Positions 8,713 to 17,352 are shown, numbered from the stretch's first letter. The stretch: DNA of 64,000 nucleotides from Streptomyces sp. TN58 (GCF_001941845.1 NZ_CP018870.1:6920001-6984000), one strand, 5' to 3'. Made by a program: numbers and translations. The notes: generated from the sequence alone by a model not told the origin.

Positions 8713-9099
8713 ATGGTGCACGTACTGGGCAGCAGGATCCTGCTGCGTCCCACGGACCCGGAGCGCTCCCGCGCGTTCTACGGTGAGACCCTGGGCCTCG
8801 CCGTATACCGCGAGTTCGGAACGGGACCCGAGCGCGGCACGGTCTACTTCATGGGCGGTGGCTTCCTGGAAGTGTCCGGCCGCGCAGACGCGCCGCCCGC
8901 GCCCGGCCTACGGCTGTGGCTCCAGGTCGCCGACGTACAGGCGGCGTACGAGGAGCTGCACAGCCGCGGCGCGGAGGTACTGCGGCCTCCGCTGCGGGAG
9001 CCATGGGGACTCATCGAGATGTGGATCGCAGACCCGGACGGCGTACACATCGCCGTCGTGGAGGTCCCGGCGGACCATCCGTTGCGCTTCCGCCCCTGA
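8713..9099 (+). CDS. VOC family (glyoxalase/bleomycin resistance-like) protein
   Basis: A 128-residue vicinal-oxygen-chelate fold protein with the usual pair of beta-alpha-beta-beta-beta modules. SRILLRPTDPERSRAFYGETLGL opens the first, and LRLWLQVADVQAAYEEL with IEMWIADPDGVHIAVVEVP ends the second, where the Glu is the usual metal ligand. Members are metal-dependent isomerases, dioxygenases or drug-binding proteins. The ligand cannot be told from sequence. Confidence 0.85.
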   Translation: MVHVLGSRILLRPTDPERSRAFYGETLGLAVYREFGTGPERGTVYFMGGGFLEVSGRADAPPAPGLRLWLQVADVQAAYEELHSRGAEVLRPPLREPWGLIEMWIADPDGVHIAVVEVPADHPLRFRP

Positions 9100-9151
9100 T
9101 CGGGTGCGCGGGGCGCGGCCGGTCCGCCGGGAGCGCCAGGAATGCCCGGCG

Positions 9152-9307
9152 TCAGTAGTAGTGCTTGCGGCCGCCCACGGCGTGTCCGAGCGCGCCCAGC
9201 AGCCAGAGCACCAGGCCGATGACGACGAGGATCACGCCTATCGTCCAGAGGATCGAGATCCCCGTGACGAAGCCGATGATCAGCAGGATGACGCCCAGAA
9301 CGATCAT
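9152..9307 (-). CDS. Small membrane protein, DUF6131 type
   Basis: A 51-residue protein. Translation gives two strongly hydrophobic segments (VLGVILLIIGFVTGI and IGVILVVIGLVLWLLGALGH) separated by a short turn, and the tail GGRKHYY. This is the pattern of the actinobacterial DUF6131 hydrophobic peptides. The ATG at 9307 has a near-perfect AGGAGGTAG ribosome site, which strongly supports it as real. It would be a two-pass membrane hairpin; function unknown. Confidence 0.8.
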   Translation of the reverse strand: MIVLGVILLIIGFVTGISILWTIGVILVVIGLVLWLLGALGHAVGGRKHYY

Positions 9308-9389
9308 GACTACCTCCTGGTTCTTGTCGAACCGGTATGCAGGGCGTCTACCACGGTTGTGGGTGCTTATGCCTGCTTCCGCCCAGTTG

Positions 9390-10487
9390 TCAGTCGGCCC
9401 GGGCCGGGAGCCCCGCGAGACCCGTGTCGCGCATGATCCGCCCGACCGTCTCGGCGAGGGCGCTGTCGGCTCCTACGACGGTCTCGACACCACCGGGGAG
9501 AAGGTCCCGTTCCCGGTACCAGGCCCGCAGCTCCCGGTCGGTGACCTGGGCCAGGAGCCCGGGATCGGCTTTGGAGGCGTGGCGGGCCAGCGTCTCCTCG
9601 AACGGGACGTCGAGGTAGTAGCAGCAGGAGACGCCGCGGTGGTCGCCCAGCAGGTCCAGGAGCATGTCGCCGTACCGGTCGGCGTGGAGGATGCCCTCGA
9701 CCACCACGTGGTAGCCGGCGTCCAGCGCCTGGCGGGCGACCGTGTCGATCAGTGCGATGTTGGCGCCGCCGGGCACGTCACGCTCCCTCAACACGGTGCG
9801 CCTCAGGTTGTCCTGGCCGACCAGGGCCACACCGCGGCCGAACCGGTCGCGGATCCCCGCCGCCACCGAGGACTTGCCCGACGCCGAGTTGCCCCGGACG
9901 ACCACCAGCCGGGTCCCCTCGCCTCCCACAGCGCGCGGAGTGCTTGCCGCGGCGCCGCGGCGGATCCCGGTGCGGCCGGGGTCCGCCTGGCCCGGATCGC
10001 CGTCCCGGTGTTCCACGGGCTCGCCCGGCCGCTGGAAGTGGACGGCTGCCGGGAGTCCGGCCCGGTAGGCGTCCAGCCCGGCCCGGCAGTACGCGACCAT
10101 CGGCGCCGGCAGCGCGTCCAGCGCGTACCAGCCCATGCCGTCGCACCGGTCCGGCTCCATCACGCGGGGCCGGCCGGACCAGCGACGCACCTCGAAGAAG
10201 ACGCCGAGCCGGGACGACGTGCCCATGGGGGGCCGGTGGTGCACGGTGACCGCGGCGCGTACGTCCGCCGTCGCGATGACGATCCCGGTCTCCTCGCGGG
10301 CCTCCCGGATCACGGCCGCGACGAAGTCCTCGTCCGCCTCCAGGTGGCCGGACGGCAGATGCCACATGCCGGTCGCGTACACCGGGCCGGCCCGCCGCGA
10401 CAGCAGGACCTCGGGGCCGCGGCCGCCGTCACGGCGCAGCAGGAGGTGGACGTCGACCGGAAGCAGGTGCCGCTGCGGAGCCGTCAT
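9390..10487 (-). CDS. Nudix hydrolase fused to a P-loop kinase
   Basis: A 365-residue two-domain protein. Residues 8-145 are a Nudix domain with a complete Nudix box (GHLEADEDFVAAVIREAREETGI, read as G47 to I69 with the REAREE core). After a linker rich in Gly/Pro/Asp (150-190), residues 193-365 form an AAA_33-type P-loop kinase with Walker A GNSASGKSS (199-207) and a YYLDVPFEETLARH lid-like segment. The Nudix part would cleave a nucleoside-diphosphate-linked compound; the kinase part would phosphorylate a nucleotide or small molecule. The ATG overlaps the TGA of a 34-codon reading frame upstream. Confidence 0.88.
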   Translation of the reverse strand: MTAPQRHLLPVDVHLLLRRDGGRGPEVLLSRRAGPVYATGMWHLPSGHLEADEDFVAAVIREAREETGIVIATADVRAAVTVHHRPPMGTSSRLGVFFEVRRWSGRPRVMEPDRCDGMGWYALDALPAPMVAYCRAGLDAYRAGLPAAVHFQRPGEPVEHRDGDPGQADPGRTGIRRGAAASTPRAVGGEGTRLVVVRGNSASGKSSVAAGIRDRFGRGVALVGQDNLRRTVLRERDVPGGANIALIDTVARQALDAGYHVVVEGILHADRYGDMLLDLLGDHRGVSCCYYLDVPFEETLARHASKADPGLLAQVTDRELRAWYRERDLLPGGVETVVGADSALAETVGRIMRDTGLAGLPARAD

Positions 10488-10588
10488 CGGCCGGCCTCCT
10501 GCCGCGCCTCCCGGAGGTGGACGCCGACGATGTGGGCGACGGGCGCGTTCGCGGCCCCGACGCGCCCGCCCTCGGGAACAGTTGGCAT
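10484..10588 (-). CDS. Possible 34-residue coupled upstream reading frame
   Basis: An ATG at 10588 behind a good GGAGGGG site (8-base spacing) opens a 34-codon frame whose TGA overlaps the ATG of the Nudix-kinase gene (ATGA, 10484-10487). The peptide has a plausible helical core (APVAHIVGVHLREARQEAGR). It may be a small protein or a leader peptide for coupled translation. It could also be chance in this high-GC DNA. Confidence 0.45.
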   Translation of the reverse strand: MPTVPEGGRVGAANAPVAHIVGVHLREARQEAGR

Positions 10589-10691
10589 GTCGGCTACCCC
10601 TCCGAGTGGCTGCGGAACACGGGCCACTGTCCCAGAAACGGCCAGTGGAGTGAGGCGTTTGCCGGCGAACCCAGCCGTTCCGGCCTCCTCG

Positions 10692-11225
10692 TCAGCGAGC
10701 CGTGGCCCTGGCCGGGCTTCCGTCCGGGGCGAACGGGTGGCGGAAGGTGAAGGCGTACGGAGCGGCGCCGTGACCGTGCAGGTGCTCCAGCCTGGAAACC
10801 CCGTCCTGCCAGGTCGGTATCACCTCGTCGGACACCCACCAGAACACGTGGCCCGGGTGCCCCGTCCTCTCGAACCAGTCGTGACGCCTGTTCAGAGCCC
10901 CTCGGTGCAGACCGGTGTAGACGGCGTCGAAGGCCGGGCGCACGCCCGTCCAGAGCGAGAGCGTCGTGGCCAGGGCGGTGGTTTCCACCGTACGGCCCTT
11001 GCCGTACCAGGCCGGTACGCAGAACTCTCCCCATGCGCCCCAGTCCGCTCCGAAGTGTGCGCCCCGGTCACCGGCTGCCGCCTCGGCGTGGGCAAGGTAT
11101 CCGGGGTGCCGGCCGATCCCGCGGTAGACGGCCTCGCCGGTGTCGTAGAACTCGCGGGTGAGCGGTCCGGGATCGGCGAGAGGTGACTTCAGGACTCCGA
11201 ATGTGTACAGCGCAAGACGGGGCAC
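10692..11225 (-). CDS. DUF3291 family protein
   Basis: A 177-residue soluble protein starting at GTG 11225 behind AGGGAGAG. It opens with PRLALYTFGVLKSPLADPG and contains aromatic motifs (FCVPAWYGKG, TLSLWTGV, HRGALNRRHDWF, HVFWWV) of the DUF3291 family, which has a dimeric alpha/beta-barrel (ABM-like) fold. The tail HGHGAAPYAFTFRHPF is also characteristic. No enzymatic function is established for the family. Confidence 0.75.
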   Translation of the reverse strand: MPRLALYTFGVLKSPLADPGPLTREFYDTGEAVYRGIGRHPGYLAHAEAAAGDRGAHFGADWGAWGEFCVPAWYGKGRTVETTALATTLSLWTGVRPAFDAVYTGLHRGALNRRHDWFERTGHPGHVFWWVSDEVIPTWQDGVSRLEHLHGHGAAPYAFTFRHPFAPDGSPARATAR

Positions 11226-11539
11226 GCTTCTCTCCCTGGTGTGGGGTGCCTGGTGGGGACCGGTTCGGTGGCTCTCCGGGCGGTCCCGTCGCGGGTGGCC
11301 GGCCCGAAGAAGCCCCGTGCGACCGTGCACGATCGCCGAAGACCAGGTGAAGGTAACGGCCCGTGCCGAGCCTGTCGAAGTTGCGTTTCCCCGGTTCCCG
11401 TGGCTCCCTGCGCGGGTCCGCGGCGTGCAGGGGCGGCGCCGTCTCCCCGCCGCCGCACCGCGAGCGTGCCCCGCCGCCCGGACGGTATGACGACGCCTCA
11501 ACTGGCGCCGCCCGGCCGCGTGCCGGGTTCCGGATCGGT
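11226..11539. other. 314-base gap without a recognised gene
   Basis: This lies between the start of the DUF3291 gene and the stop of the reductase gene, both leftward, so it should hold the DUF3291 promoter. Open frames here have arginine/proline-rich translations with no family signal. I see no long hairpin or repeat. Confidence 0.5.
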
Positions 11540-12106
11540 TCAGCGCCTCGTCTCGTACCTGGTCATGACCACGCCGCCGGGAAACGTCCGCGTCTCCGCC
11601 AGGGTGAGGTTCACCCAGCTGTCCAGCGCGGTGAAGAACGGCGTGCCCCCGCCGATCAGGACCGGATGGGTGGCGATCACGTACTCGTCGATCAGCCCGG
11701 CGCGCATGGCCGCCCCGGCGAGCGTCGCGCCGCCGATGCTCATCGGGCCGCCGTCCTCGGCCTTGAGACGGGTGATCTCGGCGATCGCGTCGCCGGTGAC
11801 GAGGCGGGCGTTCCAGCCGACGGTGTCGATCGTCGAGGAGAACACCACCTTCGGCGTGTCCCGCCAGTTCCGCGCGAAATCGACCTCCGCCGGGGCGGCG
11901 TCGGGCCTCTGGTCACCGGTCGGCCAGTAGGAGCTCATCGTCTCCCACAGCTTGCGCCCGTACAGGGTCAGGGCGCTCGCCCGCTCCTGGTCGAGCCAGA
12001 ACCGGAACAGCTCCTGGCTCGGCGGTCCGCTCCAGCCGATGTCGTCGCCGGGGGCGGCGATGTAGCCGTCCAGAGTCAGGTTCATGCCGTAGATCAGCTT
12101 CCGCAT
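11540..12106 (-). CDS. Dihydrofolate-reductase-family protein (RibD C-terminal type)
   Basis: A 188-residue NADPH-dependent reductase of the DHFR/RibD-C fold. Visible motifs are the N-terminal MRKLIYGMNLTLDGYIAAPG strand and loop, LTLYGRKLWETM (nucleotide contact), KVVFSSTIDTVGW, and the GGATLAGAAMRAGLIDEYVIATHPVLIGGG segment typical of the group. These stand-alone RibD-C proteins reduce unidentified pterin- or pyrimidine-like substrates. It is a monocistronic leftward gene. Confidence 0.85.
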   Translation of the reverse strand: MRKLIYGMNLTLDGYIAAPGDDIGWSGPPSQELFRFWLDQERASALTLYGRKLWETMSSYWPTGDQRPDAAPAEVDFARNWRDTPKVVFSSTIDTVGWNARLVTGDAIAEITRLKAEDGGPMSIGGATLAGAAMRAGLIDEYVIATHPVLIGGGTPFFTALDSWVNLTLAETRTFPGGVVMTRYETRR

Positions 12107-12258
12107 GGCCCAGCCTTCCGTTCCGTGGGCGTCCGGCGTACAGACCGGCGCGGCGCGGGAACCGTCGGTGCGCGATCCGGGACCGCCGGCGATCCTCGTG
12201 TCCGGGGCTCAGCGTGGTCCACCCACCCGGCCCGGGCAAGTCACCAGATACCGCCCCG

Positions 12259-12909
12259 TCACGGCGCGGCGGCCCCGTCGTCCGACACACCAGGGGCCTG
12301 TCGGCCATCGTCCCCGACCGGGCCCTCGTCGCGCCGGCGGAAGCTCCAGGCCTCGATGTCGCGGTAGTGGATCGGTCCGGGGCCGCGGCCGATGTTGCTG
12401 CCCACCAGGTGCAGGCGGGCGGCCCGCCATCGGCGGCCGGAGAACGCGGCGAGTCCGGCGGCCGCCTCCACCACGCACGCGGGATCGTTGCGGCGGGTGC
12501 GGGCCAGAGTGAGGTGGGGGCGCAGCGGGCGGTCCTCGAAGGGGACACCGCACTCCTTGGCCACGGCGCGCACCTCGGACGCGAGCAGGTGCAGGCCTTC
12601 GAGGTCGCCGTCGACGCCGCTCCACAGCACCCGCTCGTCGAAGTGGCCGCCACCGCGAAGCGCCAGCTCGACGGGGCTGCGGCCCGCCGCCAGGGCCGCC
12701 AGCGGCGGACGCAGGAGCGGGACGGTGCCGACCGGCAGCTCTCCGAGGAAGGCCAGGGTGATGTGCCAGTCCTCGATGCGGTTCCACCGCATGCCCGGGT
12801 ACGCCGCATAGGCGGGCCGCAGCGCCCGGGCGAGCTCCTCCTTGGCGTCGTCGGGCGGGGCGAGCGCTATGAACACACGAACGGTCGAGGGCTGGATCTG
12901 TTCCTTCAC
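12259..12909 (-). CDS. thpR: RNA 2',3'-cyclic phosphodiesterase (ThpR/LigT)
   Basis: A 216-residue 2H phosphoesterase. The two signature HxT/Sx motifs are HITL (His49) and HLTL (His132), about 80 residues apart as expected, within the family start VRVFIALAPPDD. The enzyme opens 2',3'-cyclic phosphate RNA ends to 2'-phosphate and can ligate in reverse. The last 25 residues are a non-conserved polar tail. The ATG is preceded by a plausible AGGAGT. Confidence 0.9.
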   Translation of the reverse strand: MKEQIQPSTVRVFIALAPPDDAKEELARALRPAYAAYPGMRWNRIEDWHITLAFLGELPVGTVPLLRPPLAALAAGRSPVELALRGGGHFDERVLWSGVDGDLEGLHLLASEVRAVAKECGVPFEDRPLRPHLTLARTRRNDPACVVEAAAGLAAFSGRRWRAARLHLVGSNIGRGPGPIHYRDIEAWSFRRRDEGPVGDDGRQAPGVSDDGAAAP

Positions 12910-12974
12910 AGGAGTCTTCGTACCGTACGCCGCCCGCCCCGGTCATCTTCCGGCCCGCCGCCGCGCGCTGCCGC

Positions 12975-14582
12975 TCAGTCGACGAGTACGCCCGGGTTGA
13001 GGATGCCCCGCGGGTCGAGTGCGCCCTTGGCGGCGCGCAGCGCGAGCGCGAAGGGGTCGGGGCGCTGGCGGTCGTAGCCGGGGCGGTGGTCGCGGCCGAC
13101 TGCGTGGTGGTGGGTGATCGTGGCCCGGTGGCGGTGCAGGACGTCGCTCGCCACGGCCTTGAGGTCGTCCCAGAAGGCCACCTCGTCGCCGGGGCGCCCG
13201 CCGGCGAGGACCGTGAAGTACGGCGCCGCACCGTCGGGGTAGACGTGGGTGAGTCGGCAGTTGACGATCGCCGGGTGCCCGGAGGCCTTGAGGGCGGCTT
13301 CCCCGACCTCCGTGCGGACGGCTTCGATCAGGCCGGGGATCCGGTCCCAGGTGGCCGCCGTCTCGAAGGTCTCCGCGACGGCTCCCATCCGGGCCAGCCC
13401 GTCGCGGAGGTAGGGCATCCGCAGGAAGGCCGACCGCCAGGCGCTCACGGCCGCGTCGTCGTCCGCGCCGCCGGTCCCGCCCGGGCCGCCGTGTCGGCCG
13501 CCGTGGGAGCGGGCCAGGTCGACGGCCTGTCCGAGCCGGGCGGTGACCGGTCCGTCCGCTGACTCGAATCCCAGGACGAGCACGGCGGAACCGTCGTGCG
13601 AGGCACCCGACAGCGCCGCCTCTCCGGCGTCCAGCAGCCGGCAGTTGGCGGGGGACAGGTCCGACTGCGCGAGGGCGCGGACCGCCTCCAGCGCCGCGTG
13701 GAAGTCGGTGAAGGCGAGGGAGGCCGACGCCTTGTGGGCGGGGCGTTCCTGCAGCCGCACCCACGCTTCGGTGATCACCCCGAGTGCGCCTTCGGAACCG
13801 AGGAACAGCCGGTCGGGGGAGGGGCCCGCGCCGGACGCGGGCAGCCGCCAGGAAGCGCTCGTGCCGGCCGGTGTGACCACGCGCAGGGACTGGACGAAGT
13901 CGTCGATGTGCGTGCGCCCGGTGGCGTAGTGGCCGCCGGCGCGGGTGGCGAGCCAGCCGCCCAGCGTGGAGAACTCGAAGCTCTGCGGGAAGTGCCGCAG
14001 GGTCAGCCCGTGGGGCCGCAGCTGGTCCTCCAGGCCCGGGCCGAGCGTACCGGCCTGGATGCGCGCCGCCCGCCCGACGGCGTCCACCTCCAGGACGCGG
14101 TCCATGGCGGTCAGGTCCAGGGACAGCACCGCGTCGTGGGCGTCGCCGCGGTACTCGACACCGCCCGAGACCGAGGACCCGCCGCCGTACGGGACGACCG
14201 CGACCTGCCGCTCGCCGGCCCAGTCCAGCAGGTCGGCCACCTCCCGCTCGTCCGTCGGGCGGGCGACCAGGTCGGGGATGCGTCCGGGGCGTCCGCGCAG
14301 GGCCCGTACGACGTCCCGGTAGGCCTTGCCCATGGCGTGGGCGGCCCGCTCCTCGGGCGCGGTGGAGACCAGGTGCGCCAGGCCGGCGGGAGGCTGCACG
14401 GCGGGGCGCTCGATGTCCAGGTCGCGGACGCGCGGGACGGGGAGGGGGTGGGCGAGGGTGCCCGGCACCAGGGCACCCATGGCGGCGCACTCCGCGTCCC
14501 CGGGGTGGGCGTCCGACCATCCCCACCCCCACCAGGAACGGGTGCGCGTGGCAGGGGTCGGCTGCGGCCTCGTACCGGGCAT
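12975..14582 (-). CDS. FAD-binding oxidase, alkylglycerone-phosphate-synthase-like
   Basis: A 535-residue flavoprotein of the VAO/PCMH family. The FAD-pyrophosphate motif VVPYGGGSSVSGG is at about 129-141 and LGGWLATRAGGHYATG follows. The C-terminal ITHHHAVGRDH corresponds to the His-rich motif of alkyl-dihydroxyacetone-phosphate synthases, and the frame ends LDPRGILNPGVLV as in D-lactate/glycolate oxidase relatives. I place the start at ATG 14582 (GGAG upstream); the longer frame would run through the divergent regulator gene. The divergent TetR gene probably controls it. It may act in ether-lipid or hydroxy-acid metabolism. Confidence 0.85.
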   Translation of the reverse strand: MPGTRPQPTPATRTRSWWGWGWSDAHPGDAECAAMGALVPGTLAHPLPVPRVRDLDIERPAVQPPAGLAHLVSTAPEERAAHAMGKAYRDVVRALRGRPGRIPDLVARPTDEREVADLLDWAGERQVAVVPYGGGSSVSGGVEYRGDAHDAVLSLDLTAMDRVLEVDAVGRAARIQAGTLGPGLEDQLRPHGLTLRHFPQSFEFSTLGGWLATRAGGHYATGRTHIDDFVQSLRVVTPAGTSASWRLPASGAGPSPDRLFLGSEGALGVITEAWVRLQERPAHKASASLAFTDFHAALEAVRALAQSDLSPANCRLLDAGEAALSGASHDGSAVLVLGFESADGPVTARLGQAVDLARSHGGRHGGPGGTGGADDDAAVSAWRSAFLRMPYLRDGLARMGAVAETFETAATWDRIPGLIEAVRTEVGEAALKASGHPAIVNCRLTHVYPDGAAPYFTVLAGGRPGDEVAFWDDLKAVASDVLHRHRATITHHHAVGRDHRPGYDRQRPDPFALALRAAKGALDPRGILNPGVLVD

Positions 14583-14613
14583 GGGGGCGCTCCAGGGGTG
14601 GCGGGACGTGAAC

Positions 14614-14627
14614 TTACCTTGCGGTAA
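14614..14627. promoter_or_regulatory. Putative TetR operator (TTACC-N4-GGTAA)
   Basis: TTACC (14614-14618) and GGTAA (14623-14627) form a perfect inverted repeat with a 4-base centre, and a third TTACC half follows at 14629-14633. It lies in the 69-base space between the divergent FAD oxidase and TetR genes, where a local autoregulator would bind. A -10-like TAATAT (14640-14645) lies 7 bases before the TetR ATG. Confidence 0.65.
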
Positions 14628-14651
14628 ATTACCTACTGATAATATCCGCCC

Positions 14652-15293
14652 ATGGCAACCCCCCGCTCGAAAGCCGGTACCAAGGGAGTCCCGCAGCAGC
14701 ACCGCCGGCAGCAGATCCTGGCCGCCGCCACGGAGGAGTTCGGCACCCGCGGCTACGCCGCCGCCTCCCTCCCCGCCATCGCCGAACGCGTCGGCGTCAC
14801 CAAGACCCTGCTGCACCAGTACTTCGGCACCAAGGAGGACCTGCACCTCGCCTGCCTGGTCCCCGTCGGGGACCGCCTGCTGGACACCATCCGCACCGCG
14901 ATGGAGCCGGACGGCGGCACCACCGCCCACACCCCGCTGCGGGTGCTCCACAGCCTCTTCACCGCCCTGGAGGGCCGCCGGGAGGCGTGGTTCGTCCTCT
15001 ACGACACCTCCCTGCCGCCCGGCGGTGCGGCCGCCCGCCGGGCGGCCGAGTACTGGTCCGCCATCGACTCCCTCGCCGCCGGCGGCACCGCCGACCTGCT
15101 GCGCGCGGCCGGATCCGACGACCCGCTGGACGCCGACGCGCTCAAGTACGTCTGGCGGGACCTGGTCGCCACCCTCGTCCGCTGGTGGATCAAGCACCCC
15201 GACCAGTCCCCGGAGGCCATGACCCGGCGCTGCGCCCGCCTCTTCGCGGCGGCCGCCGCCCTCACGCCCGACCCCGCCGACCCGCGTCGCTGA
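14652..15293 (+). CDS. TetR family transcriptional regulator
   Basis: A 213-residue regulator. RRQQILAAATEEFGTRGYAAASLPAIAERVGVTKTLLHQYFGTKEDLHLACL is the classical TetR helix-turn-helix (about residues 19-68); the rest is an all-helical ligand domain. The bases before the ATG contain a -10-like element and no Shine-Dalgarno sequence, so the mRNA is probably leaderless. It is divergent from the AGPS-like oxidase and has an operator-like palindrome in its promoter, so it probably represses itself and that gene. Confidence 0.92.
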   Translation: MATPRSKAGTKGVPQQHRRQQILAAATEEFGTRGYAAASLPAIAERVGVTKTLLHQYFGTKEDLHLACLVPVGDRLLDTIRTAMEPDGGTTAHTPLRVLHSLFTALEGRREAWFVLYDTSLPPGGAAARRAAEYWSAIDSLAAGGTADLLRAAGSDDPLDADALKYVWRDLVATLVRWWIKHPDQSPEAMTRRCARLFAAAAALTPDPADPRR

Positions 15294-15429
15294 CGTTGAC
15301 GTCTGACCTCCGGCGCGCGGCGGCCGGAGCCGGTGCGGTGCCCGGCGGACGCGTGCCGCCGCCGCACCGGGGTTAGCCTGGACGGGGGAACGCGACACCG
15401 GCCGCGCCGGCACGCGAGAGGGAGGTCCC

Positions 15430-16221
15430 GTGGTCGCCAGACTGCGCGTGACGACGGTGGACGCCGGGCCGTTCACCATGCCGAGGAGCGACCTCCAGTA
15501 CGGGGCCGACGGCATGATCACCATCCCGTCCACGGTCGCCGTCATCGAACACGCCACCCACGGGCTGGTCCTCTTCGACACGGGCATCAACCACCGGGTG
15601 GCCGATCCCGAAGCCGCCGAAGCCCACTGGGGCCCGGGCCTGCGCGCCGCGTACGGCGCCGAGGGGTTCACCCGGGCCCACGCCGTCGACGCGCAACTGG
15701 AACGCCTCGGCTACCGCCTCGAAGACGTCCGGTACGTCGTCTACTCCCACCTGCACCTCGACCACGCCGGCGGGATGACCTACTTCCCGCACGCCGTGCA
15801 CGTCGCCCAGCACGAGGAGCTGCGCCACGCGTGGTGGCCCGACCGCTGGACCGCCCGGGGCTACGCGTTCCACGACTACGCGGCCGCCCGGGACTACGAC
15901 TTCCTCGAACTGCGCGGTGACGCCGACCTGTTCGAGGACGGCACGCTCACCATCGTGCGCACCGCCGGCCACACCCCCGGCCACCAGGGCGTCGTCCTGG
16001 ACCTCGACCACCACGGACGGATCGCCCTCATGGGCGACGCCGCCCACCTCCAGCAGGCGCTCGACCGCGACATCCCGATGCCCAGCGACTGGAACGTCGA
16101 GGAGAAACTGCTCGCCTACGGCCGCCTGCGCAGGCTCGCCCGGGCAGGGATCCGGGTCTTCCTCTCCCACGACCCGGACCACTTCGCAGACCTCCCGCAC
16201 GACGGCGCCTACTGGGACTGA
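15430..16221 (+). CDS. Metallo-beta-lactamase-fold hydrolase, N-acyl homoserine lactonase type
   Basis: A 263-residue MBL-fold enzyme. The metal motif is SHLHLDHAGG (His107, His109, Asp111, His112), followed by TAGHTPGH and MGDAAH with the bridging Asp. The framing residues (LFDTGI, LEDVRYVVYSHLHLDH, EELRHAWW) resemble AiiA/AttM lactonases. It starts at GTG 15430 behind GGGAGG. In this family the enzyme opens homoserine-lactone or other lactone rings; a gamma-butyrolactone substrate would be relevant in a streptomycete, but that is speculation. Confidence 0.85.
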   Translation: MVARLRVTTVDAGPFTMPRSDLQYGADGMITIPSTVAVIEHATHGLVLFDTGINHRVADPEAAEAHWGPGLRAAYGAEGFTRAHAVDAQLERLGYRLEDVRYVVYSHLHLDHAGGMTYFPHAVHVAQHEELRHAWWPDRWTARGYAFHDYAAARDYDFLELRGDADLFEDGTLTIVRTAGHTPGHQGVVLDLDHHGRIALMGDAAHLQQALDRDIPMPSDWNVEEKLLAYGRLRRLARAGIRVFLSHDPDHFADLPHDGAYWD

Positions 16222-16284
16222 GGCGCCGCGGCCGGGACCGCGGCCGGCGCAGGCGCCGGGCCGGTCGACGGGGTCGGGGGTCGG

Positions 16285-17268
16285 TCAGCCGTTCAGGGAG
16301 GCCATCAGCTCGGGCGCGTACCGGTCGCCGGAGGCCACACCGTGCGGGGCCACGGCGTCGATCGCGGCCAGTTCGGCCGGGGTGATCGTCACGGCGGTGG
16401 CGGCGATGTTCTCCTCCAGGTAGCGGCGGCGCTTGGTGCCCGGGATGGGCACCGCGCCCTGGTGCAGGGTCCAGGCCAGCGCGAGCTGCGAGGGTGTCAC
16501 GCCCTTCGCCGCTGCGAGCCGGCGAACCTGGTCCACGACGGCCAGGTTCCGGTGGAAGTTCTCGCCCTGGAACCGCGGGTCGGTGCGGCGGAAGTCGTCC
16601 GCCGCGAAGTCGTCGGGGCTGGTGATGGCACCGGAGAGGAACCCGCGGCCGAGCGGGGAGTAGGCGACGAGCCCGATCCCCAGCTCGCGCAGTGTGGCGA
16701 GCACGCCGTCGTGCTCGATGCCGCGCTCGAAGAGGCTGTACTCGGTCTGTACCGCGGCCAGCGGGTGCACGGCGTGCGCGCGGGCGATCGTGGCGGGGGA
16801 GACCTCGCAGAGGCCGATGTGGCGGACCTTGCCGGCCTCGACCAGCTCGGCCAGGGCGCCCACGCTCTCCTCGATCGGGACGTCCGGGTCGACGCGGTGC
16901 AGGTAGTACAGGTCGATGTGGTCGGTGCCCAGGTGGCGCAGGGAGCGGTCGGCGGACCGGCGAATGTACTCGGGGGTGGCGTTGTGCCCGCGGAACGCGC
17001 CCTCGTCGGTGAACTCGACCCCGGTCTTCGTGGCCACCACGGCCGCCTCGCGGCGGCCGGACAGGGCCTTGCCGAGCAGCTGCTCGTTGCGGAAGGGGCC
17101 GTAGCCCTCGGCGGTGTCGAGAAGGGTGACTCCCAGCTCCAGGGCGCGGTCGATCGTGGCGAGGGACTCGGCCTCGTCGGTGGCGCCGTAGTGGGCGCTC
17201 ATGCCCATCAGGCCAAGGCCCTCGGCCCCTACCTCCAGGCCCTGGCCGCCCAGTGCGCGCATCTCCAT
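16285..17268 (-). CDS. Aldo/keto reductase
   Basis: A 327-residue NADPH-dependent aldo/keto reductase. The catalytic tetrad regions are visible: LLDTAEGYGPF (Asp and Tyr), VATKTG (Lys) and YYLHRVDPD (His). GTKRRRYLEENIAA is the cofactor-phosphate loop near the C-terminus. The family reduces aldehydes and ketones in the cytoplasm. The ATG at 17268 follows GAGGAG. It is divergent from a TetR gene, with two matching palindromes between them, so it is very likely repressed by that regulator. Confidence 0.93.
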   Translation of the reverse strand: MEMRALGGQGLEVGAEGLGLMGMSAHYGATDEAESLATIDRALELGVTLLDTAEGYGPFRNEQLLGKALSGRREAAVVATKTGVEFTDEGAFRGHNATPEYIRRSADRSLRHLGTDHIDLYYLHRVDPDVPIEESVGALAELVEAGKVRHIGLCEVSPATIARAHAVHPLAAVQTEYSLFERGIEHDGVLATLRELGIGLVAYSPLGRGFLSGAITSPDDFAADDFRRTDPRFQGENFHRNLAVVDQVRRLAAAKGVTPSQLALAWTLHQGAVPIPGTKRRRYLEENIAATAVTITPAELAAIDAVAPHGVASGDRYAPELMASLNG

Positions 17269-17293
17269 GGTGTGCTCCTCGAAAGAAAGTAAC

Positions 17294-17307
17294 TAACTGG
17301 ATAGGTA
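17294..17307. promoter_or_regulatory. Operator-like site O1 (TAACTGGATAGGTA)
   Basis: This site lies just upstream of the aldo/keto reductase start. It matches site O2 (17339-17352) at 13 of 14 positions: TAACT and a slightly degenerate AGGTA around GGAT. Its place suggests repression of the reductase promoter by the divergent TetR protein. Confidence 0.7.
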
Positions 17308-17338
17308 GAGTCTGCGACGACGTGGTGGGCGTTGTCAA

Positions 17339-17352
17339 TAACTGGATAGTTA
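17339..17352. promoter_or_regulatory. Operator-like site O2 (TAACTGGATAGTTA)
   Basis: A perfect inverted repeat TAACT-GGAT-AGTTA, 17 bases before the TetR start codon and 45 bases from site O1. The paired sites in a 101-base divergent intergenic region are the expected arrangement for a TetR autoregulator that also controls the neighbouring gene. Confidence 0.75.

Noticed and set aside
12975..15671. 898-codon minus-strand frame extending the FAD oxidase through the TetR gene
   Set aside because: The first ~360 codons lie antisense to the TetR regulator and are low-complexity; the ATG at 14582 with GGAG gives the family-length protein.
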